From: Promethearchaeota archaeon
Lineage (GTDB): Archaea > Asgardarchaeota > Lokiarchaeia > Sigynarchaeales > SOKP01
Direction of reading: 5' to 3'
DNA: 21,174 nt
Assembly: GCA_019058515.1 (NCBI GenBank)
Contig: JAHPYY010000023.1
Coordinates: 1 to 21,174 of the forward strand
In this document: in pieces, positions 15,786 through 21,174 of the stretch
How the letters are laid out: each line of letters starts with the position of its first letter
Position numbering within the stretch: position 1 is the stretch's first letter
Notes under the pieces: generated by a model
Told to the model about the DNA's origin: nothing
The model's database searches: none
Seen by the model: only the letters and a program-made list of their open reading frames with translations
Program-made: the position numbers and the translations under genes

Positions 15786-15956
15786 ATGAAATCGATATAT
15801 GATAAAGAATACACCTTAACTAATAAGATCTCTCCAGAAATCCTTTCAAATTCGTTTAAAAAGCTTGATCGCGCAATCTCAAATGGGAATATCCAATTGA
15901 TTATCCAACTGTCTAAAGTTATAACTCGGTATAGCCTGAGAAGAGTTAATAATTAA
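15786..15956 (+). CDS. Hypothetical small protein (56 aa)
   Basis: From ATG 15786 the product is a short, basic, helical protein with the segment KISPEILSNSFKKLDRAISN and a closing IIQLSKVITRYSLRRVNN. An in-frame ATG at 15738 would add a hydrophobic QFFFILFLSYY stretch, but those bases coincide with T-tracts that look like a terminator, so I prefer the shorter form. No family is recognised and no ribosome binding site is seen. It may be a chance frame. Confidence 0.4.
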   Translation: MKSIYDKEYTLTNKISPEILSNSFKKLDRAISNGNIQLIIQLSKVITRYSLRRVNN

Positions 15957-15993
15957 TTTAAAGTGGGAGTTTACATCTCAGTTATCAATTAGT

Positions 15994-16006
15994 AAATATT
16001 TATAAG
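15994..16006 (+). promoter_or_regulatory. TATA-like box upstream of a small gene
   Basis: AAATATTTATAAGT is a good TATA core about 120 bases before ATG 16122. If used, it would make a leader of about 95 bases, or an untranslated RNA, between the two small genes. A T-rich stretch (CCTTTTTCTTAT at about 16039-16050) lies shortly after it. Confidence 0.3.
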
Positions 16007-16121
16007 TAGATAGATAGATTTGTTCGTTTCATTAACTATCCTTTTTCTTATAAAGCCGTAATTTTAAATTTCTAAATTCAGTTTACTAAATTAATAGTAA
16101 TACACAATATTATAGAAAAGA

Positions 16122-16373
16122 ATGAAGCTCCCAGAAAATTACGACCAAGTATTGAAAAAAATGATGAAAGAAGACCTAGAATGGCTAAAAGAAGAGTTCC
16201 AGCTGTTATTTGAAGATAACCATGATAGTTATACAAAAACAGAAAAACATATCGCTATGAAAATCTTAGAAGATGTTAAAAGTAAAAGTAAAATCTATAA
16301 TAATGAAGAATTAGTATCTTTATGTAGTATTACGATAAAAAATATTGAACAAGCATATACCAACCTTTTTTAG
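16122..16373 (+). CDS. Hypothetical small acidic helical protein (83 aa)
   Basis: ATG 16122 to TAG 16371-16373 gives 83 residues, mostly charged helix (LKKMMKEDLEWLKEEFQLLF, TEKHIAMKILEDVKSKSKIY) and a closing IEQAYTNLF. Codon use and AT content match the neighbours and there is no stop interruption, so I take it as real. No domain is recognised. It sits between the nucleotide-signalling fusion and the longin-type protein, all on the same strand but with promoter-like and T-rich sequence between each. Confidence 0.6.
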   Translation: MKLPENYDQVLKKMMKEDLEWLKEEFQLLFEDNHDSYTKTEKHIAMKILEDVKSKSKIYNNEELVSLCSITIKNIEQAYTNLF

Positions 16374-16484
16374 TTATCATCGGTAGTATATTTTTTCAAA
16401 TTTTACTAATCTTTAAATAATATTATTATAATTGAATAATTTAGAATTAGTTAGAAAACAAGTCGAAATCTTATTTTATTTTAT

Positions 16485-16499
16485 CTTTTAAATAATAAA
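16485..16499 (+). promoter_or_regulatory. TATA box for the longin/winged-helix gene
   Basis: CTTTTAAATAATAA is centred about 25 bases before ATG 16516. The spacing fits a leaderless transcript; no ribosome binding site is present. Confidence 0.45.
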
Positions 16500-16515
16500 A
16501 TATCTAGAAATAAAT

Positions 16516-17598
16516 ATGGAAAGGATAATTATAATCCATTGGAATAAATCTACTGGTCCTCAACCGTTAATTCAATATCCTCCAGCAAAATCGTTTCCTT
16601 CAAAAGATTTACTTTTGAAAATCTGGGCAAGACATGAATTGAATAAGGAAGAATCAATAATCGAAGTTTTGAACGAAGGTAACGGAAATTTTTACACTTC
16701 AATAATTCAAAACTTTGAATCAGAGCTGTATTTTTTAATTATCGAGTACCAAAAAAAGTCACAAGCGGATAGCATCATGAAAGATGCGGAGATATTAGCA
16801 AGTATCGGACGCAATTTAATTCAAACCATTAATACGAACAAAATTACACGAGTAATATCAGAAGCATTTACAACTATAAAAAATTACAAGCGTGAAGACG
16901 AAGTTATTTATTTGAATTTCTTTACAGACAAGATAAAATCGACGATTCTAGCAATATTAAGGGGAGGACCAATTTCAAAACATTATTTAATTGAGCTTTT
17001 AAAACAAAATTACGGCTTTTCAATTACGAATATTGATCTAATTCTCATATCCTTTATCAAAGAAAATCTTATTATTAAAAAGAAGATTGCTGGATTAGAT
17101 GAGTGTTATTTTCTAGTAAAAGATATTGTGTGTTTGCGAATACCTCCTGGCTCTCAACCGTATACGATTGATTTAGATGACGACAGTATTCAAACCTTTT
17201 CTAAAAAACTCCATGATTATTTTCTAAATTATGATCCAACTTCAGATGCGGAAAGTAAAACATTACTTTATTTCTTGATGGAAAAAGATGTGTATACCTT
17301 AATTAAAAGACTTAGAGATATCGTTTTAAGCGTTAATGATTGTTTAAATATTTTAAGCAGCCGGGAAGAATTATTTAACGAGTTAATTGAAGAAAACATA
17401 ATATATGAAACGAAAGGTAATGTTATTTTACTTTCAGATTTGCGATTTATTAAATTCACCCCTTTTTACATAATTAAAAATCTATTAGAAAAGCACAACA
17501 ATATGGAAATATCTGCAGATGAGTATTTAACTCATTTAAAATTGATGATGGAAGAGTATGACAAAAGTTCTTCTTACATTAATTACGAGATAATATAG
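16516..17598 (+). CDS. Longin-like domain plus winged-helix protein, Asgard type
   Basis: The 360-residue protein begins with an alternating strand/helix unit: MERIIIIHWNKSTGPQPLIQ, then WARHELNKEESIIEVLN, YTSIIQNFESELYFLIIEY and a helix with DAEILASIGRNLIQTIN (residues 1-105). This is the layout of a longin or roadblock-like domain, which in Asgard archaea is linked to small GTPases. Residues 130-205 (FTDKIKSTILAILRGGPISKHYLIELLKQ region) resemble a winged helix, and 240-330 looks like a second one. No catalytic motif is seen, so it is likely an adaptor, GTPase partner or transcription-type regulator. I recall similar proteins in Lokiarchaeota, but have not run a search. It converges with the C11 peptidase gene, 6 bases apart. 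Confidence 0.65.
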   Translation: MERIIIIHWNKSTGPQPLIQYPPAKSFPSKDLLLKIWARHELNKEESIIEVLNEGNGNFYTSIIQNFESELYFLIIEYQKKSQADSIMKDAEILASIGRNLIQTINTNKITRVISEAFTTIKNYKREDEVIYLNFFTDKIKSTILAILRGGPISKHYLIELLKQNYGFSITNIDLILISFIKENLIIKKKIAGLDECYFLVKDIVCLRIPPGSQPYTIDLDDDSIQTFSKKLHDYFLNYDPTSDAESKTLLYFLMEKDVYTLIKRLRDIVLSVNDCLNILSSREELFNELIEENIIYETKGNVILLSDLRFIKFTPFYIIKNLLEKHNNMEISADEYLTHLKLMMEEYDKSSSYINYEII

Positions 17599-17604
17599 CA
17601 ATTT

Positions 17605-20340
17605 CTAATGGAATGTAGATTTTCTCTTAACTAGGAATACTGATATTCCAATTATTATCAGCAATGAGAAAACAATGAAAGTTGCATTGTCTATTCCTAT
17701 ACTACCAAAATATCCTTGTAGTTCAACGATTAGAGAGTAATCTAAATTAATTTCGTTTAGGTACACTAAAACATAATAACCTTCGTCTGATTCTGACTCG
17801 AATTGAATCTGTTCCATATTTCCAAAAGTGTTACTTGATTCGACCAAATAAGCTGTATCTTCTTCTTCGACATACTCAATAAGATAAAGGTCTAAGTCTC
17901 CCCACTCTTCGCTTAATTCTAAAGTTATTGTATATTCAAGATCTTCCTGACTCTCAAAGTAGTAAGTATCCCAATCGAGTGCGCTAAGATGGTCATAAGT
18001 TATTCCTACTTCGATTCTCGACGCCTCATCAATCCAATCGTTTTCTTCGTAATCATCGTCCCATATACCCTCAACTTCTTCAATAATTAACGCGTAATTG
18101 AAATTCATCTCGTAATCATCGATCCACAAATAAAACACACTATCTTGCTCCGGTTTGAAATAGATGAATTCATTATCTGTAAAGGAACCACTTTGCGCAA
18201 CTATCCTATATTGGTTATCTAATAAATACATATCTAAATCTCCAACATAATGGGTAAACACTAGCGTAATATTTATCCATATGTCTTTTTTGAAATTGAG
18301 TGTATAAAAATCGTCGTTTATGCACACTAAATCTTTGAAGGTTCCAAGTTCAAGTGGACACGAGGTGTTGATGTAATTATTATTGGATAATCCGTGGATT
18401 GTTTCAAATTGGTCATCCACATTTTCCAAACTAATTTTAAGGGCGTAATTGTTATTACTTTCGTAGTTATACACTAAAAGAATATAAATACCCGAATAGT
18501 TAGCTGAAAATAGTAATTTTTCGTTATCCGTTGCTGTAAACGATGACGCCATTATCATTGGTTCTTTTCCGCTACAAAGATACAAATCTAAGTCCCCTTC
18601 CACATATCTAAACTGTAAAGAAATATTAATTAAAACTCCTTCCTCGGCTGTAAACGAGTAAAAATCGGGATCGGTACCCACTAAATTTTCAATTAATATA
18701 CCTGTAGAAATCGCAACAGCTTCAGACCAGTAATCATTTTGTTCAAACGCATCATCAATTCCTCCCTTGATTATGATATTATACAATTGATATTCCTTCT
18801 CATTATAAGAATCTATTTTTATAGTGAAATAGCCGGATGATTCTGCTTCTATGACAATATTCTCGTTATCGGAACTCGTTTCGCTTTGACCAATAAGCAG
18901 ATTTGAAGGATCGTATAAGAATAAATCTAAATCACCTTGTGAGTGCTTAAATAATATGGTTACATCTAATACATTACCCATTTCTGCAAAAACCTTGAAA
19001 AAGTCTAAATCCGTACTGTTTAGAACCAAGTTATAATAATTTCCTGGAGTTAGTAATATCGCCTGCGTTGAATCGTCATTTTCTTCGAAATCATCGTCTA
19101 TGTTGCCTGATTGAGACCCAAGATAATAGAGTTTCAAGAATTCCTCCCATAGAAAATCTTGAGAAAATTGTACCGTTTGGTATTCGCTACTATAGCTGTA
19201 ATAACTTCTCGGAAAATAAATTGACAGGCCATGAGCGTTATAAAGCGATTCAGAATGATATACTGTTACGAGAATTTCGTCATAAGCAGATAATAACTCT
19301 TGAGCAACTGTACCGATCTCTCCAGAGCAATAATATTGAATTTTCTCGATGAAATCGTAAAGATCGATATAGGAAGGATCATCTAATTCTAAAACGTTTT
19401 CTCTAGCCAGAGTTATTGAAGCCTTCTGAGAAGTTAAAGAATTATTTAGTACAATGAAGAAATCAGAGAATTTGCTATTAATCTCATCAGAGAAGGTTCT
19501 TAGGGATGCCAATGTAACTTGACTATCTTGCCTAGCGTAAAATTCCTCGTAAGCATCTACGATAGCCACACTTAACTCTTCAGGTGTTGCATTTGGATGA
19601 GTTTTTAAATACTCTGCGAATCCATTATAATGAAATCCATCACCAGGTATTGTTTCTTCAGAAGTTACTATTACATCGACATAATCCTGCAGTTGGTAAT
19701 TAATTTCCGTACAACCCATCAAACAGGCATCGAAACACAGTAGATTTATGCGCTTCTCGGATAAGGCGCTTTCTAATTCACTAATAGTTAAATAATCCTC
19801 ATTATTAGAATCGTCCCAACATATTCCACCGATCTCGGGACCACTCATAATTCCACTTCCATGATCCCATAATATTAACGCATAATTATTAGCTGGGTAA
19901 GTGGTTATTCCCCATTCTAAAAAATCTCTTAATGTTTCAGCAGAACCCATGTTTAATTCTCCTAAAATCTGTACGAGATTCGAACTAACCTGTGATGGAT
20001 TAAAATCATTCTTCACATAATATCTTCGAGTATCATACCAATCTCCACTTGAACTATCGTAATCCGGGTGCCTATCTATTTGTATTAGATAATTTATATT
20101 GTTATCTGATCCAACCATTTCTAATTCGTTAAAATCCATCATAGCAGCATCTTCTAAGTTACAATCAGCATCCAAGTAAAAAAGTATCGTCCATTCTTTA
20201 GTATTAGGGCTTGTTAAATTAGAAATTTTCAAATCAGCGTTTTGGTAATTATAGTTTAGCAGTAAAAAGGGTAGAGTGGCTAAGCTAACAATCGCAATTA
20301 GGATTAACCCGAACTTTAGCTTGTATCTATCAATCATCAT
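17605..20340 (-). CDS. Secreted clostripain-type (C11) peptidase with four PPC domains and C-terminal anchor
   Basis: The 911-residue protein has a signal/anchor segment (residues 9-30, FGLILIAIVSLATLPFLLL), then a caspase-fold C11 peptidase (48-405): EWTILFYLDADCNLEDAA, ALILWDHGSG with catalytic His160, INLLCFDACLMG with catalytic Cys206, and EETIPGDGFHY. Four PPC (pre-peptidase C-terminal) beta domains follow at about 414-527, 528-640, 641-755 and 758-875, each with a GDLDLYL-type motif and most starting DDxFExND. It ends in a membrane helix (885-904) and KRKSTFH, so the enzyme should face outside with a C-terminal stop-transfer anchor. C11 enzymes cut after Arg or Lys. The first of two adjacent ATGs is used; AT-rich sequence about 22 bases upstream suggests a leaderless start. 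Confidence 0.92.
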   Translation of the reverse strand: MMIDRYKLKFGLILIAIVSLATLPFLLLNYNYQNADLKISNLTSPNTKEWTILFYLDADCNLEDAAMMDFNELEMVGSDNNINYLIQIDRHPDYDSSSGDWYDTRRYYVKNDFNPSQVSSNLVQILGELNMGSAETLRDFLEWGITTYPANNYALILWDHGSGIMSGPEIGGICWDDSNNEDYLTISELESALSEKRINLLCFDACLMGCTEINYQLQDYVDVIVTSEETIPGDGFHYNGFAEYLKTHPNATPEELSVAIVDAYEEFYARQDSQVTLASLRTFSDEINSKFSDFFIVLNNSLTSQKASITLARENVLELDDPSYIDLYDFIEKIQYYCSGEIGTVAQELLSAYDEILVTVYHSESLYNAHGLSIYFPRSYYSYSSEYQTVQFSQDFLWEEFLKLYYLGSQSGNIDDDFEENDDSTQAILLTPGNYYNLVLNSTDLDFFKVFAEMGNVLDVTILFKHSQGDLDLFLYDPSNLLIGQSETSSDNENIVIEAESSGYFTIKIDSYNEKEYQLYNIIIKGGIDDAFEQNDYWSEAVAISTGILIENLVGTDPDFYSFTAEEGVLINISLQFRYVEGDLDLYLCSGKEPMIMASSFTATDNEKLLFSANYSGIYILLVYNYESNNNYALKISLENVDDQFETIHGLSNNNYINTSCPLELGTFKDLVCINDDFYTLNFKKDIWINITLVFTHYVGDLDMYLLDNQYRIVAQSGSFTDNEFIYFKPEQDSVFYLWIDDYEMNFNYALIIEEVEGIWDDDYEENDWIDEASRIEVGITYDHLSALDWDTYYFESQEDLEYTITLELSEEWGDLDLYLIEYVEEEDTAYLVESSNTFGNMEQIQFESESDEGYYVLVYLNEINLDYSLIVELQGYFGSIGIDNATFIVFSLLIIIGISVFLVKRKSTFH

Positions 20341-20475
20341 AAATTTTTAATAGAAAATAATTTAATTACTCAACCTAATAATAATATCAAGAGAAATAAT
20401 AAATATCTTTTTACTTTTAATCGTAGTGGAATGTATAATAAAGAAATTAAAATAGAAATATCAATAAAATTTTTA

Positions 20476-21174
20476 TTAAAGGAGAAAATCTAGCAATTTT
20501 TTGTATTTTTTAACGCGATCGTAAAGTTTTGAGGCATCTTTCTCTAAAAATGGCCCCAATGCTTCCCAATTGCTTTTCACATCTTGAGGATAATCTTTAA
20601 GTTTTTCCTTTAATTGCTCAAAATCGCTAGGATAGATAAGCTCATTATCCATGCGATTTGCTCCCTCCGTAAGGAGAAAAAGGTAATACGGGTTAAGATC
20701 CTCTGGGTCCATTACACCTTCTGGTTTGTTTCCATCACCCGCTTTATCTCTTCTTAATAACCAAGTATCGACTTGCATTGGTAAGATCATATTGAAATTT
20801 ATTTGTTCCTTCTTATACTCCAACGCTAACGAAGATTGTAAACCGACCACACCATATTTCGAAGCTGTGTATGCGGCGAATAGCGGCATGGCATTTGGAT
20901 ACGCAGCACTTCCGGTAATAATGAATCTAGCCTTGTCTTTCTTATCATCCATTTTAAGGTACCGATATCCCGCTTTAAAGGTATTAAACACACCGGTTAC
21001 ATTCACATTTAAAATGTTGGAAAATCGTTCTGAATCAAACTCGTGAGATTTCCACCTTCCAGAAGTTCCCGCATTTGCAATGATTGCATTAAAAAATCCC
21101 ATTTGGGAGTGAAAATCCTTAAAGGCCGTATTTAACCCATCTAATTTTAATACATCTGCGACTCTAGTTACGAC
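20476..21174 (-). CDS. Short-chain dehydrogenase/reductase (SDR), N-terminus outside window
   Basis: The frame is open to the window edge and gives at least 232 residues. Visible are the NAG strand motif (AIIANAGTSG), the catalytic Ser (FIITGSAAYPNA), the YxxxK pair (YTASKYGVVG) and NFNMILPMQVDT, all in SDR order. The N-terminal TGxxxGIG cofactor loop lies beyond 21174. The C-terminal part (LTEGANRMDNELIYPSDFEQ) is longer than the shortest SDRs. Substrate and cofactor type cannot be told. The ATG at 21100-21102 is internal, since the upstream codons (VVTRVADVLKLDGL) continue the fold. It lies 135 bases upstream of the peptidase gene. Confidence 0.93.
   Translation of the reverse strand, partial: VVTRVADVLKLDGLNTAFKDFHSQMGFFNAIIANAGTSGRWKSHEFDSERFSNILNVNVTGVFNTFKAGYRYLKMDDKKDKARFIITGSAAYPNAMPLFAAYTASKYGVVGLQSSLALEYKKEQINFNMILPMQVDTWLLRRDKAGDGNKPEGVMDPEDLNPYYLFLLTEGANRMDNELIYPSDFEQLKEKLKDYPQDVKSNWEALGPFLEKDASKLYDRVKKYKKLLDFLL

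Noticed and set aside
15786..16373. Toxin-antitoxin pair
   Set aside because: The two small genes are not overlapping, lack known motifs and are separated by 165 bases with promoter-like sequence.
19068..19352. Rightward open frame of 94 codons
   Set aside because: It lies wholly antisense inside the C11 peptidase gene, whose frame has clear domains.
20726..21046. Rightward open frame of 106 codons
   Set aside because: It is antisense to the SDR gene, whose catalytic motifs fix the true frame.
1..21174. CRISPR array, insertion sequence, attachment site or long repeats
   Set aside because: No regularly spaced repeats, transposase, integrase or terminal inverted repeats were noticed by eye; the only internal repeats are the PPC domains at protein level.

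Overview
The window is AT-rich DNA with dense coding, T-tracts after genes, AT-rich TATA-like boxes about 25 bases before several start codons (leaderless arrangement) and GGTGAT-type ribosome binding sites. With the protein content (a longin-like plus winged-helix protein, a clostripain-type C11 peptidase with repeated PPC domains and a C-terminal membrane anchor, a DUF5714 protein, lysine/isoleucine-rich proteins) this points to an archaeon, most likely an Asgard archaeon of the Lokiarchaeota type. That placement is inference: there is no rRNA, tRNA or ribosomal marker here.

Left part (1-7010): three or four intact genes sit among decayed ones. Intact: a CDF metal exporter, an SRPBCC protein, an MFS exporter, a 55-residue zinc ribbon and an unrecognised helical protein. 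Decayed: an alpha/beta hydrolase with three in-frame stops and a lost catalytic His, a promoterless MsrB lacking its N-terminus, a TMEM175-type channel with two stops and a frameshift, and two gene tails (cyclophilin-like and metallo-beta-lactamase) joined head to head near 5930. Two short membrane or secreted remnants also seem broken. This is an unusually gene-remnant-rich stretch.

Middle part (7085-13001): ordinary metabolic genes. A PHP phosphoesterase and a DUF5714 protein form a tight leftward pair; a flavin/PNPOx-type protein and an RmlC epimerase run rightward; then a type I sulfatase, a convergent MBL hydrolase and a VTT/DedA membrane protein.

Right part (13138-21174): the most interesting section. 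An 854-residue protein joins a RelA/SpoT-type nucleotidyltransferase domain, TPR-like helices, an LSDAT/SLOG nucleotide-ligand domain of the TRPM type, and a C-terminal alpha/beta domain that may be longin/roadblock-like. Two small unknown genes follow, then a longin-like plus winged-helix protein, a large secreted C11 peptidase on the opposite strand, and the C-terminal part of a short-chain dehydrogenase cut by the window edge. The RelA-TPR-LSDAT protein reads as a one-polypeptide nucleotide signalling device and is the best candidate for an undescribed system.
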